A DNA stretch of 44,933 nt, taken from assembly GCA_903863845.1 (NCBI GenBank), contig CAIPDP010000052.1, positions 1-44,933 on the forward strand. Direction: 5' to 3'. Below the pieces are notes generated by a model. That model was not told the DNA's origin. It made no database searches and worked only from the letters and a program-made list of their open reading frames with translations. The DNA is from an uncultured Mucilaginibacter sp. GTDB lineage: Bacteria > Bacteroidota > Bacteroidia > Sphingobacteriales > Sphingobacteriaceae. The position numbers and the translations under genes are program-made. Each line of letters opens with the position of its first letter. Position 1 is the first letter of the stretch. Of this stretch, positions 16,981 through 26,133 are shown in pieces.

Positions 16981-16994
16981 ATGACGCTTGTCAT
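16981..16994. promoter_or_regulatory. FNR-like dyad upstream of the 126-residue gene/pfkB
   Basis: ATGACGCTTGTCAT is a perfect dyad, ATGAC-N4-GTCAT, with the same N4 spacing as Crp/Fnr sites elsewhere in the window. The position 29.5 bp downstream on the minus strand reads TTGCGTTT, a poor match to TAnnTTTG, so promoter geometry is less convincing here. Confidence 0.4.
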
Positions 16995-17047
16995 TAATAA
17001 AATACGCCTGAAAGCCGATATCGTTTTATTATAGAAATATTAGCGAT

Positions 17048-18457
17048 TTACCGCCATCCCCCACCCAGCGCCCTGTATAAATTAACGGTAGCCTGTAATT
17101 GTTGCAATTTGTCATTTACGCCACTCAGTTGGGCGGCGAGCAGGCTTTGCTCCGAAGTGAGCACATCGGTATAATTGGTAGCCGAACTATAGCGTAACAA
17201 CTGCTGGGTGTAGTCGACTGATTTTACCAAAGCCGCAATTTGTTTGCGCCGGGCATCGTCCTTATCTTTTGCTGATTGATAGGCATATAAAGCATTTGAA
17301 ACTTCCGAACCTGCTGTTAATACGGTTTGCTGGTATTGGTACATCGCTTCTTCCTGCTTAGCCCGGGCTGTTTTTAAACGTGCTTTGTTAATGCCTTGGT
17401 TAAAAATAGGCTGGGTTAGTCCGGCTGCAATATTGTAAAAGATAGAATTGATGAAGAAATCTTTCAGCGACAGGTTTGAAAAACCGCCTGATGCTGTTAT
17501 AGTAAAGCTTGGGTAGAAATAGGCCCTCGCCATGTTAGTGTTTTCAAAAGCGGCCCGGAAATTATATTCAGCCTGTTGCACATCCGGCCGGTTTTTTAAC
17601 AGCTGGGAAGGCAACCCGGTTTGAAGGTCATTGGTCGATTGCTGATCATCGAGCCTGGCGCGGCTAATCGGACCCGGTGCGCGTCCAAGCAACAGATCTA
17701 ATGCATTCTCCGTCTCGCGAATATTGCGCTTGATATCGGGTATGGCTACTTCAGCAGCATACCTGTTGGCTTCACTTTGCACTACTGCAGCGCCGGTAAC
17801 TACGTCTGCTTCTTTGAGCACTTTCATCGTTTCCACATCTTTCATCCTGTTTTGCATAGTTTGGGTAGTAATATCCAACTCTTTATCTAATGCAAGAAGG
17901 GTATAATAATTATTGGCGATGTCGGCGATCAATTGAGTTTGGATGGCTCTTTTTGCTGCATCGGTTTGTAAAAGCGTAGCAAATGCAACTCTTTTTGCGC
18001 TGCTTAATTTTCCCCAGATATCTGCTTCCCAGCTGGCATTAAGGCTTAACTGGTACAAAGTTGTTGTCGTATTGAAGCTGGTTCCAGCCGGGACATTTGA
18101 AGCCGCAACCGATTGCTTGCTGGGGTTAACTAAGGCATTACCATTTAAGCTGGGAAATAGTGCGTTTTGAGTTTGACCCAGCGCCGCCTGAGCTTCGTAT
18201 ATTTTTTGGATTGCTATATTTAAATCAAGGTTATGCTCAAGACCCTCGCTGATCAGAGACTTTAATGCAGTGTCGGTAAAAAGATTTTGCCAGGGCATAG
18301 CCGCCAGACTGGTAGTATCTGTTGTAATGTGTTCGCGATAAAGCGCATCAGCCTTTATTTTTGGCTGTTGGTAGGGCCGGGTAATTTTGCAGGAAAGTAC
18401 AAATGCTCCGCTAAGCAGCAGTAAGAATACCGGGCGAACTTTATTTGTAGTCATCAT
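17048..18457 (-). CDS. RND efflux outer-membrane factor (OprM/NodT-like lipoprotein)
   Basis: About 469 residues. I place the start at ATG 18457, one base after the pump's stop codon, giving MMTTNKVRPVFLLLLSGAFVLSC with a lipobox; a longer frame overlaps the pump gene. The OprM/NodT features are clear: PWQNLFTDTALKSLISEGLEHNLDLNIA near the N-terminus, NASWEADIWGKLSSAKR, and the repeat half further on with YPSFTITASGGFSNL and AAGLTQPIFNQG. It is the outer-membrane duct for the RND pump encoded immediately upstream and is last in the adaptor-pump-duct operon. Confidence 0.92.
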   Translation of the reverse strand: MMTTNKVRPVFLLLLSGAFVLSCKITRPYQQPKIKADALYREHITTDTTSLAAMPWQNLFTDTALKSLISEGLEHNLDLNIAIQKIYEAQAALGQTQNALFPSLNGNALVNPSKQSVAASNVPAGTSFNTTTTLYQLSLNASWEADIWGKLSSAKRVAFATLLQTDAAKRAIQTQLIADIANNYYTLLALDKELDITTQTMQNRMKDVETMKVLKEADVVTGAAVVQSEANRYAAEVAIPDIKRNIRETENALDLLLGRAPGPISRARLDDQQSTNDLQTGLPSQLLKNRPDVQQAEYNFRAAFENTNMARAYFYPSFTITASGGFSNLSLKDFFINSIFYNIAAGLTQPIFNQGINKARLKTARAKQEEAMYQYQQTVLTAGSEVSNALYAYQSAKDKDDARRKQIAALVKSVDYTQQLLRYSSATNYTDVLTSEQSLLAAQLSGVNDKLQQLQATVNLYRALGGGWR

Positions 18458-18458
18458 A

Positions 18459-21400
18459 TTATACTTGCTCAGTTTCCTCATCATCGTCATAGTTTTTTAA
18501 ATGAGCAGGTCCAGTGATTTTTTCCTGTAAAACCTGGAAAATGATGAAAAGCACAGGGATTGCAAATATACCGAATACGGTTCCGATAAACATACCGCCC
18601 ACAGCACCGGTCCCGATAGAGCGATTTCCAAAAGCACCTGCACCGCTGGCAAACATCAAAGGCATGATGCCAAAGATAAAGGCAAACGAGGTCATTAATA
18701 TCGGCCGTAGACGTGCTTCGGCCCCTTCGATGGCAGCTTGTACAATATCCATACCCGCCCGTCTGCGATCGAGCGCGAACTCAACGATCAGAATGGCATT
18801 TTTTGACAGCAGACCGATGAGCATGATCAGTGATATCTGAACATATATATTACTGCCTATGCCTGCGAGGTTAGCAAATATATAAGTACCTGATAAGCCT
18901 ATGGGAAGCGTTAATAATACCGCAAATGGTAAGATATAGCTTTCATATTGGGCACTCAATAAAAAGTAAACAAACAGCAGGCACAGTATGAAGATGTATA
19001 AAGACTGCGTTCCCGAAGAAATTTCCTCTCGGCTCAGGCCCGAAAAATCATAACCATAACCAACAGGTAATTTCTGGGCCGCCACTTCTTTGATCGCTTT
19101 AATAGCATCACCTGTACTATAGCCTGGGTTAGGCTGACCGGTTATAGCTACCGAAGTGAACAGGTTAAATCTTGAAATACTTTCGGGCCCGAAAACCTTG
19201 GTAAGCGTTATAAATTCAGTTATGGGAGCCATGGCGCCGCTTGCACTCCGTACAAAAATTTTATTTAAACCTGAGGGGTTAGCACGGTAAGGGAAATCGG
19301 CCTGCACCATTACCCTGAACTGTTTGCCAAACTGATTAAAGTTTGAAGCATAAATACCGCCATAGTAACCCTGCAAAGCGTCCAGCACCGAGTTAACGGT
19401 AATACCGGCTTCTTTACATTTTGCCACATTTACCTCAACCTGGTATTGCGGAAAATTTGGGTTAAACGAAGTATTGGTGTTTTGAATTTCCTTCCGTTTG
19501 TTGAGCGCTGCCAAAAAATCGTTGGTTACTTTATAAAGTTCGGCTGAAGTATGTCCGCCTTTATCCTGCAGCTGGAAATCGAAACCTCCGCCGGCACTAA
19601 AGCCTTGAACAGTTGGAGGCGAAAAGAAAAATATTTTAGCGCTATGGATAACACCGATCTTACCATAAAGTTGTTTGACGACGTCGTCGACAGTGACGTT
19701 TTTCCGCTCGTTCCATGGCTTTAAGCGGATGAATACCATCGCATAAGAACTGCCGGAGCCGGCAAGAAAGTTAAAGCCTGCAACCTGGAAAACAACTTTT
19801 ACTACAGGAATAGTTTTGGCTATACTATCAATCTGCTTGGTAACAGCCAGAGTACGGTCGAGACTGGAGGCCGGCGGTAAACTGACGCTGGTAATAATAA
19901 CACCCTGATCCTCGCTGGGCACGAAGCTGGAGGCGGTGGTTTTTATCAGGATCACCAGGATCGTGGCAAAAGCTGTAATGCCTGCAACTACGATCCATTT
20001 TTTCTTTGCCAGATAGCCGATAGTATATTTGTATTTGCGGATCAGGGCATCAAAAACCCGGTCGAACCAGGCATAAAACCAATTGAAGAAACGTTTCTTT
20101 TTTTCTTCCTCACTATGCGGTCTGAGAAATATAGCTGATAATGCCGGACTAAGCGTAAGTGCATTGACAGCCGAAAGAATAATGGCTACCGCCAGTGTGA
20201 TACCAAATTGCTTGTAAAATACTCCGGTTGATCCGGTGATAAACGTAACCGGTAAAAAAACCGCCGCCATTACCAGTGTGATCGAGATAATAGCACCGGC
20301 AATTTCGCTCATCGCATCGATAGATGCTTTACGGGCCGATTTATAACCTTTATCAAGTTTGGCATGGATGGCTTCTACCACAACGATCGCATCATCCACG
20401 ACGATACCAATTGCGAGCACAAGGGCAAACAGGGTAAGCAAATTGATGGTAAAACCGAAGAGTTTTAAGAAGAAGAATGTACCAAGGATAGCAACCGGTA
20501 CCGATATTGCCGGGATGAGGGTTGAGCGAAGGTCCTGAAGAAATACAAATACAACAATAAATACCAGTACAAAGGCCTCCAGGAGTGTACTGATCACTTT
20601 TTCGATAGAGGCATCGAGGTATTGGTTAGCGTCAACAAAATAATTGATCTTTACACCTTTAGGGAAAGATAGCGAAGCCGTTTTCAGGATATCTTTGGTT
20701 TCGTTGATCACATCCCGGGCATTCGAGCCCGGAGCCTGTGTTATGGCGATACCTACCGAAGGTAAACCATTGTTCTTCTGGGTTACCGAAATGTCAAGGG
20801 CAGCCATTTCAACTCTGGCGACATCGCTTAAGCGTAATACCTGCCCTTTACCGTCCGATTTCAGGATAATTTTGCCAAACTCGGCAGCTGTTTTCAGCCG
20901 ACCGGTATATTTGATAACATATTGGTATGATTCGCCGCTGTTTTCGCCGAATTTACCCGGAGCTGCTTCGATGTTTTGTTCGTTCAGGGCGTTGATGATA
21001 TCATCGGGCACCAATCCGTAATGCGACATGGCATCAGGCTTCAGCCAGATGCGCATCGAATAATCCTTGCTGCTAAAAATCCGCAAACTTCCCACGCCAT
21101 TAACACGCTGTATGGCAGGCACCACATTTATCTTTGCGTAATTATGTAAAAATGTAGCATCATAGGCTTTGTTTTCGCTGTAAAGTGCAAAAACCAGCAG
21201 GTTTGAATTCTGACTCTTGGCTACAGTTACACCTGATTGCGTAACCTCCTGGGGTAACAGACTGGTTGCCCTTGCCACCCGGTTCTGAACGTTTACCGCG
21301 GCCAGATCGGGGTCGGTGCCTACTTTAAAAACTACGCTGATCGAAGCTGAGCCGTCATTCCCGGCTGAGGAGGTCATATAGGCCATGTTCTCCACGCCGT

Positions 21401-21608
21401 TGATCTGTTCCTCCAGCGGGATGATCACGCTTTTCAGTACAACATCAGCATTGGCTCCGTTATATTCTGCCGAAACGCTCACGGTCGGCGGAGCAATATC
21501 AGGAAACTGCGAAATAGGTAAGGAGTATAAACCGATCACCCCTAAAATAACCAGGAGCACGGAGATAACTGTTGATAATACCGGGCGATTTATGAATTTT
21601 TTTAACAT
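18459..21608 (-). CDS. HAE1-family RND multidrug efflux pump (AcrB-like)
   Basis: 1049 residues, the usual length for AcrB-type transporters. The N-terminus FINRPVLSTVISVLLVILG is the first membrane helix; SQFPDIAPPTVSVSAEYNGAN follows as in AcrB. Proton-relay residues are visible: two adjacent aspartates in AIGIVVDDAIVVVEAIHA (helix 4) and a lysine in GLLSKNAILIVEFA (helix 10). Two large periplasmic porter/funnel regions separate the helices. It lies between an adaptor gene (9 bp upstream) and an OprM-like duct gene. Substrates are likely amphiphilic toxicants, but specificity is not readable from sequence. Confidence 0.95.
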   Translation of the reverse strand: MLKKFINRPVLSTVISVLLVILGVIGLYSLPISQFPDIAPPTVSVSAEYNGANADVVLKSVIIPLEEQINGVENMAYMTSSAGNDGSASISVVFKVGTDPDLAAVNVQNRVARATSLLPQEVTQSGVTVAKSQNSNLLVFALYSENKAYDATFLHNYAKINVVPAIQRVNGVGSLRIFSSKDYSMRIWLKPDAMSHYGLVPDDIINALNEQNIEAAPGKFGENSGESYQYVIKYTGRLKTAAEFGKIILKSDGKGQVLRLSDVARVEMAALDISVTQKNNGLPSVGIAITQAPGSNARDVINETKDILKTASLSFPKGVKINYFVDANQYLDASIEKVISTLLEAFVLVFIVVFVFLQDLRSTLIPAISVPVAILGTFFFLKLFGFTINLLTLFALVLAIGIVVDDAIVVVEAIHAKLDKGYKSARKASIDAMSEIAGAIISITLVMAAVFLPVTFITGSTGVFYKQFGITLAVAIILSAVNALTLSPALSAIFLRPHSEEEKKKRFFNWFYAWFDRVFDALIRKYKYTIGYLAKKKWIVVAGITAFATILVILIKTTASSFVPSEDQGVIITSVSLPPASSLDRTLAVTKQIDSIAKTIPVVKVVFQVAGFNFLAGSGSSYAMVFIRLKPWNERKNVTVDDVVKQLYGKIGVIHSAKIFFFSPPTVQGFSAGGGFDFQLQDKGGHTSAELYKVTNDFLAALNKRKEIQNTNTSFNPNFPQYQVEVNVAKCKEAGITVNSVLDALQGYYGGIYASNFNQFGKQFRVMVQADFPYRANPSGLNKIFVRSASGAMAPITEFITLTKVFGPESISRFNLFTSVAITGQPNPGYSTGDAIKAIKEVAAQKLPVGYGYDFSGLSREEISSGTQSLYIFILCLLFVYFLLSAQYESYILPFAVLLTLPIGLSGTYIFANLAGIGSNIYVQISLIMLIGLLSKNAILIVEFALDRRRAGMDIVQAAIEGAEARLRPILMTSFAFIFGIMPLMFASGAGAFGNRSIGTGAVGGMFIGTVFGIFAIPVLFIIFQVLQEKITGPAHLKNYDDDEETEQV

Positions 21609-21617
21609 AAGACGCCG

Positions 21618-22775
21618 TTATTTCAGGTTTTTGTAAACAGATTCCGGATTTACATCTGCCGGCTTAACGATAGTTCCGTCAGTCAGGCTCGATGAACTTT
21701 CAACAATAATGCGATCACTAGCCTTTAGTCCGCCCGAAACGATGTAATACTGGCCGGGCGTATTATCTAAAGTGGATATTTCGACGTTTTTAACCTGATT
21801 TTTATTGTCAATGAGGTAAACAAAGCGCTTATCCTGTAATTGATACGCAGCAATTTGCGGGATGACGATCACATTATTTAATACCAGCGGGATACGTACT
21901 GTAGCACTGCTGCCGCTTCTTAACAGCCCCTTCGGATTGGTAAATGCAGCCCGCAGATTAGCCGAACCGGTTGAGCTATTGATAAGCCCGTTGATAGTTT
22001 CTAACCTGCCAAGTTGCGGGTAAGTACTGCCATCAGCCAGAATCAGCGTAACTTTGGGCATACTGGCTATTTTTGATTTTAGACTGGTATTGGTACTATC
22101 GCGGCTAAAATCAAGCAGCTGTTTTTCGTTCATGGCAAAATAAACGTAAACCGTAGCAGTATTGTAAACCGTTGTTAACGGATCGGCGGTAGTGCTGCTG
22201 ATGAGGCTGCCTAATTTAAAGGGCAGGGAACCAATAACGCCATCGACCGGGCTGGTTATGGTAGTGTAGCCCAGGTTTACCCGCGCATTTTCCAACGCAG
22301 CTTTTGCCTGTGCAAGTGCTGCTTCTTTAGACTGCAGTGTGTTTTGGGCCGACTCGAGTTCGTAATGGCTGATGATCTCTTTTTCAACCAGGGGTTTTAC
22401 TTTCTCAACCTGCAGCTTAGCAGTGTTTACATCTGCTTCTGCAGTTTTGATGCCTGCTTCGGCGGTGCGCAGGTCCTGAAGGTATTGCGGCGCATTTATT
22501 TTGAACAATAACTGGCCTTTTTTTACGATCGATCCTTCATCAACGTAAATTTTTTCGACAAATCCATCTACTTTCGACCTGATCTCTATATTCTGAAGAC
22601 CCTGAATACTGGCAGGGTATTCGGTACTCAAAGTTACCGTACGCGGTTGCAGCGCAAGCGTTTGATACGTGACAGGAGCACCCGGGCCAAAATTATTATT
22701 TGGCGCGCCCTGATTAGTGCACGAATAAATCTGAAACAGGAGGGGAATTGCGAAGAAGCTGGCTTTTTTAAACAT
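21618..22775 (-). CDS. RND periplasmic adaptor lipoprotein
   Basis: About 385 residues with the start at ATG 22775 (MFKKASFFAIPLLFQIYSC), which gives a lipoprotein signal; the open frame extends 16 codons further but those residues do not fit a signal peptide. The adaptor pattern is complete: IQGLQNIEIRSKVDGFVEKIYVDEGSIVKKGQLLFKI lipoyl half, a helical hairpin (about 90-150), TITSPVDGVIGSLPFKLGSLI second half and a beta-barrel region. It is first in the operon with the HAE1 pump and OprM-like duct, forming the canonical tripartite system. Confidence 0.92.
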   Translation of the reverse strand: MFKKASFFAIPLLFQIYSCTNQGAPNNNFGPGAPVTYQTLALQPRTVTLSTEYPASIQGLQNIEIRSKVDGFVEKIYVDEGSIVKKGQLLFKINAPQYLQDLRTAEAGIKTAEADVNTAKLQVEKVKPLVEKEIISHYELESAQNTLQSKEAALAQAKAALENARVNLGYTTITSPVDGVIGSLPFKLGSLISSTTADPLTTVYNTATVYVYFAMNEKQLLDFSRDSTNTSLKSKIASMPKVTLILADGSTYPQLGRLETINGLINSSTGSANLRAAFTNPKGLLRSGSSATVRIPLVLNNVIVIPQIAAYQLQDKRFVYLIDNKNQVKNVEISTLDNTPGQYYIVSGGLKASDRIIVESSSSLTDGTIVKPADVNPESVYKNLK

Positions 22776-23600
22776 GTTTAAACTATAACACCCAGCTAAC
22801 CATACCCGGGATTTATGTTTCATCGATCTGGGAACAAATAATTTGCAATGATGTGAATAAAAATTTTATTAAAAGCATTGGATAAAAAAATTTACGGGTT
22901 TGTTACATAAGTTGGGGCACTATTATGGAACACGATTTTCGAACACGATTCTCAGGATTGATTTTTGATAAACAAGATTTTCAATTTGATGAAGGGATTA
23001 AACTCCTGGATTTATTAGAACACCATAATGGAGAACTAAACTGCCCGGTGCGATACTCGTTCTGCAAAGCGGGGGAAGTAGGGGGATAGGGTAACGAAAT
23101 GGTTATCTGGCACCACTCGTTTTGCGAAACTAAACATCCGGTACCAGCCTGCGCTGTTGTTAATTAGCTCCGGATGAATCTATTACTTTTTATAGCTATT
23201 AATCGGTTCCATAAATAATTTTTGCAATAACGACCAATAATACGGTTGCGGTTAAAAATGCGAGCGCAAAGTTAGATAGCTGCCGGAGCTTTTTTTTTCT
23301 GATATGCATTTTTCAAATACTTTTTGGATGATAGAAATTTGTATGATACCCCTAAAGGCGAAAATTTACCTGTCGTAATTTTGACAATAGATGCCGTCGA
23401 TGCAACTACAGGATATTGTAGTTCTTTCAAAACCAAAGATGTTTAGCCGGGCATTAATCCTGGTTCAGAGCAGCTTTTTGTTTTGATTTTTCGGTCAAAA
23501 TCCTAATTAATGCGAATACAATATAGCAGATCGATCATCATACAGTAAGGACGCTACTAATCATCTAAAAAGTCAATTCAACAGTTTTATAAAATTGCAG
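22776..23600. other. Long divergent intergenic region
   Basis: Roughly 825 bp between two divergent RND operons. It holds a short repeat, GAACACGATT, twice in close succession near 22927-22950, and a 54-codon plus-strand frame from ATG 22925 to a stop at 23087-23089 that I could not recognise and regard as doubtful. A better small frame lies on the minus strand at 23184-23309 and is listed separately. Parts near 23060-23160 look like decayed sequence. No RNA gene was recognised. Confidence 0.45.
23184..23309 (-). CDS. Possible 41-residue single-pass membrane protein
   Basis: A short open frame, ATG at 23309 to TAA at 23184, encoding 41 residues. It has a strongly basic N-terminus (MHIRKKKLRQ) followed by one hydrophobic stretch (about residues 14-33, FALAFLTATVLLVVIAKLF) and a short polar tail, the layout expected of a small inner-membrane protein with its N-terminus inside. 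No clear Shine-Dalgarno or TAnnTTTG box was found upstream, which is not decisive in this phylum. It could be a chance frame; no family was recognised. Confidence 0.35.
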
Positions 23601-23645
23601 GGTAACATATGTTACCAACTACCATTTGTATCGGTAATAGCTTTG
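23601..23645 (+). promoter_or_regulatory. Crp/Fnr-type activated promoter of the second RND operon
   Basis: A perfect 16-bp palindrome, GGTAACATATGTTACC (23601-23616), is centred 29.5 bp before a perfect TAnnTTTG box, TAGCTTTG (23638-23645). With the start about 5 nt after the box, the dyad is centred near -41.5, the class II Crp/Fnr position. No TTTG -33 element occurs at the usual spacing, as expected for an activated promoter. The site contains an ATG that opens an over-long frame, so the real TolC start is downstream. Confidence 0.72.
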
Positions 23646-23662
23646 CAGGAAATAAAATAGGA

Positions 23663-25006
23663 ATGAATTGCAAGTGCTACCGTTTTTCAAGAGTTCTGAT
23701 ATTGGTTTTTACAATGAGCATTTTGAGTTCAAAATGCCTGGCACAGGACAGTTCCAAAAATTTAACGCTGCATGAGGCTATTGAAGCTGCGCTTGTAAAT
23801 AACAGGGATATCCATTTGGCTGCTATGGACGAGCATATTGCAGCTGGCAATTATAAACAAACCGAAGCTGTTTTTCTTCCGCAAGTAGACTTTTCGTTAA
23901 CCGGGATGGGAACTAATGATCCATTAAATGCTTTCGGCTATGTGTTGGAACAAAGATCGATCAAACAAAATGATTTTTCTCCTTTACTACTAAACCATCC
24001 TGCCGGCACAGGCGATTTTATGACCAAAATTGAGTTGCAACAACCGATAGTGAACATGGATATGTTATATCAGAGAAAAGCCGCCAGAATTAAAGCGGAA
24101 GTGTATCAATACAAAACCCAAAGAACTATTGAATACCTAACTTTTGAGGTACAGAAAGCCTATCTGCAATTGCAACTGGCAAATAATGCCGTTAAGGTTT
24201 TAGAAGGAGCATTGGCAACAGCAAATGCTGTTTATACCTATACCAACAATCATTTTCAGCAGGGCCTTATCCAAAAATCCGACCTGCTAAACGCTCAGGT
24301 ACACTTAAATACGGTTGAAACTAATTTAAATAAAGCCAAAGGTAACGTTCAGAATGCCTCCGACTATCTGAGTCTATTGATGGGAGCAAAAGCCGGCACC
24401 TGCTATAAAATTGATACCACATTTGAGTCGGCAGGGCTGGCGACGGATTCAGCACATACTATTGGTTCAAAGCGCTCGGATTTTATGGCTATTCAAAAAG
24501 CCATTGAGGCATCTGAAATGATGATCAAATCAAGCCAGATGAGCTATTTACCCAGGCTTAATGCCTTTGGAAATTATCAGTATAATGATAGTCGCGTAAC
24601 AGGTTTCCGGGCAAATTCATACCTGGTTGGTGTGCAGTTATCGTGGGATATTTTTAAAGGAAACAAAACCAAAAATACCATTACCATTCAAAATCTGGAA
24701 CGCGATAAATTAAGTGAACAACTGGCACAGCAACGTGAGCAAAGCCAGTTAGAATTTAATAAGGCGCTCCGTGACCTCTTGGACGTAAGCTTCGAAATAG
24801 CGCAAGACAAGACAGCGATTGAACAGGCCGCCGAATCGCTTCGGATCCTGCAAAATCGTTATCAGCAAGGTTTAGTTAACACCACAGATGTACTAATGGC
24901 GCAATCGCAGCTTTTACAACAAAAATTTGCCCTGGCACAGGCTGGGTTTACCATGAATTTAACCCGGTATTACTTAAAATTCTTAACCGCCACCACTAAT
25001 AAATAA
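23663..25006 (+). CDS. TolC-family outer-membrane channel, Crp/Fnr-linked RND operon
   Basis: About 447 residues. I place the start at ATG 23663 (MNCKCYRFSRVLILVFTMSIL, signal peptide ending CLAQ), because the ATG at 23609 lies inside the predicted operator upstream of the promoter. Long helices typical of TolC proteins follow (LHEAIEAALVNNRDIHLAAMD; QNRYQQGLVNTTDVLMAQSQL near the end, the standard closing motif). It heads an operon with adaptor, RND pump and several sulfur-associated small genes; the adaptor starts 10 bp after its stop. It supplies the outer-membrane duct. Confidence 0.9.
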   Translation: MNCKCYRFSRVLILVFTMSILSSKCLAQDSSKNLTLHEAIEAALVNNRDIHLAAMDEHIAAGNYKQTEAVFLPQVDFSLTGMGTNDPLNAFGYVLEQRSIKQNDFSPLLLNHPAGTGDFMTKIELQQPIVNMDMLYQRKAARIKAEVYQYKTQRTIEYLTFEVQKAYLQLQLANNAVKVLEGALATANAVYTYTNNHFQQGLIQKSDLLNAQVHLNTVETNLNKAKGNVQNASDYLSLLMGAKAGTCYKIDTTFESAGLATDSAHTIGSKRSDFMAIQKAIEASEMMIKSSQMSYLPRLNAFGNYQYNDSRVTGFRANSYLVGVQLSWDIFKGNKTKNTITIQNLERDKLSEQLAQQREQSQLEFNKALRDLLDVSFEIAQDKTAIEQAAESLRILQNRYQQGLVNTTDVLMAQSQLLQQKFALAQAGFTMNLTRYYLKFLTATTNK

Positions 25007-25016
25007 TCCCATTAAA

Positions 25017-26129
25017 ATGAGTTCAGCTAATAACGCTACCAGGACTATTAAAATATTTACCGGCACAGCACTGCTGGTGCTAAGTGCCTGTACATCAAAT
25101 ATAAAAAAGGATAGCCCGCCTATTATTGATACTGCAATCGCAGTTTCGGTGGCTATTCCTGCAACAAGTCAGCAGCAGGTTATAAATGTAAGTGGGCAAA
25201 TTGAGTCGGCCCAAACTGCCAATATCAGCACAAGAGTGATGGGATATATTACAGCGTTGAAGGTAAAGGTTGGCGATCGCGTTGCCAAAGGAACTTTACT
25301 GGCCACTATCAGTAACAATGATATGCTCGCCAAACGTGCACAAGCCGATGCTATGATTTCAGAAGCTGAAGTTGCTTTGAAAAACGCACAAAAGGATTAT
25401 GACCGGTTCACGGTTTTGTATAAACAACAAAGCGCTTCGGCAAAGGAGTTGGAAAATGTTAACCAGCAATATAGTTCTGCCAAATCAAGGTTAGAACAAG
25501 CGAAGCAAATGAAAAATGAGATCAACGCCACACTTGGTTATACCAGTTTAGTAGCACCATTTGATGGGGTAGTGACCCAAAAATTAATGGATGCTGGAAG
25601 CATGGCTAATCCGGGTATGCCAATTCTGACTGTTGAACAAAATGGCAGTTACCAGGTTAGCGCTTCAGTACCAGAAAGTTTGATCAGCCAGGTGAGGGAG
25701 GGAGCTAACGTGGCTATCGCTATTGATGCCGCTCATAAAATGATCAAAGGTATTGTTAGCCAAATTAACCAATCCTCACAGTTTAGCGGTGGGCAGTACC
25801 TGATCAAAGTAAGTATTTCGGATAAAGACAAACCTGGCTTATTCGCCGGCATGTATGCCAATTTATCGATCCCGGTAAAGCAAAAATCAGTCAATTACCC
25901 GGAAGAAGACCAGGTAATGGTTCCCTTAAAAGCTATCGAACAGAAAGATCAGCTGACAGGCATTTATACCATTGGAAACAATAATACAGCACTCCTGCGC
26001 TGGGTGCGGTTAGGAAAAGTGATAGGCGATCAGGTGGAAGTGCTTAGCGGCCTTGCCCCGCACGAACAATTCATTGTAAGTGCGGATGGCAGGCTATTTA
26101 ACGGAGCAACTGTAAAAATTAATAGATAA
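25017..26129 (+). CDS. RND periplasmic adaptor lipoprotein, second system
   Basis: 370 residues. The N-terminal TGTALLVLSACTSN is a lipoprotein signal with lipidated Cys. Adaptor signatures: QTANISTRVMGYITALKVKVGDRVAKGTLLATI lipoyl half, a hairpin (about 95-160), and SLVAPFDGVVTQKLMDAGSMANPGMPIL second half, then barrel and membrane-proximal regions. It begins 10 bp after the TolC gene and ends 4 bp before the pump gene, so the trio is one transcription unit. It couples pump to channel across the periplasm. Confidence 0.92.
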   Translation: MSSANNATRTIKIFTGTALLVLSACTSNIKKDSPPIIDTAIAVSVAIPATSQQQVINVSGQIESAQTANISTRVMGYITALKVKVGDRVAKGTLLATISNNDMLAKRAQADAMISEAEVALKNAQKDYDRFTVLYKQQSASAKELENVNQQYSSAKSRLEQAKQMKNEINATLGYTSLVAPFDGVVTQKLMDAGSMANPGMPILTVEQNGSYQVSASVPESLISQVREGANVAIAIDAAHKMIKGIVSQINQSSQFSGGQYLIKVSISDKDKPGLFAGMYANLSIPVKQKSVNYPEEDQVMVPLKAIEQKDQLTGIYTIGNNNTALLRWVRLGKVIGDQVEVLSGLAPHEQFIVSADGRLFNGATVKINR

Positions 26130-26133
26130 TAAG

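Noticed and set aside
22925..23089. 54-codon plus-strand frame between the RND operons
   Set aside because: No recognisable family, unusual codon choice and internal short repeats make it doubtful; it is mentioned only in the gap description.
23090..23107. GGTAAC-N6-GTTATC as another Crp/Fnr site
   Set aside because: The spacer is 6 rather than 4 bases, one arm is imperfect, and no TAnnTTTG box was found at the matching distance.
23609..23662. ATG at 23609 as the start of the TolC gene
   Set aside because: This codon lies inside the palindrome GGTAACATATGTTACC and upstream of the predicted promoter; ATG 23663 gives a proper signal peptide.
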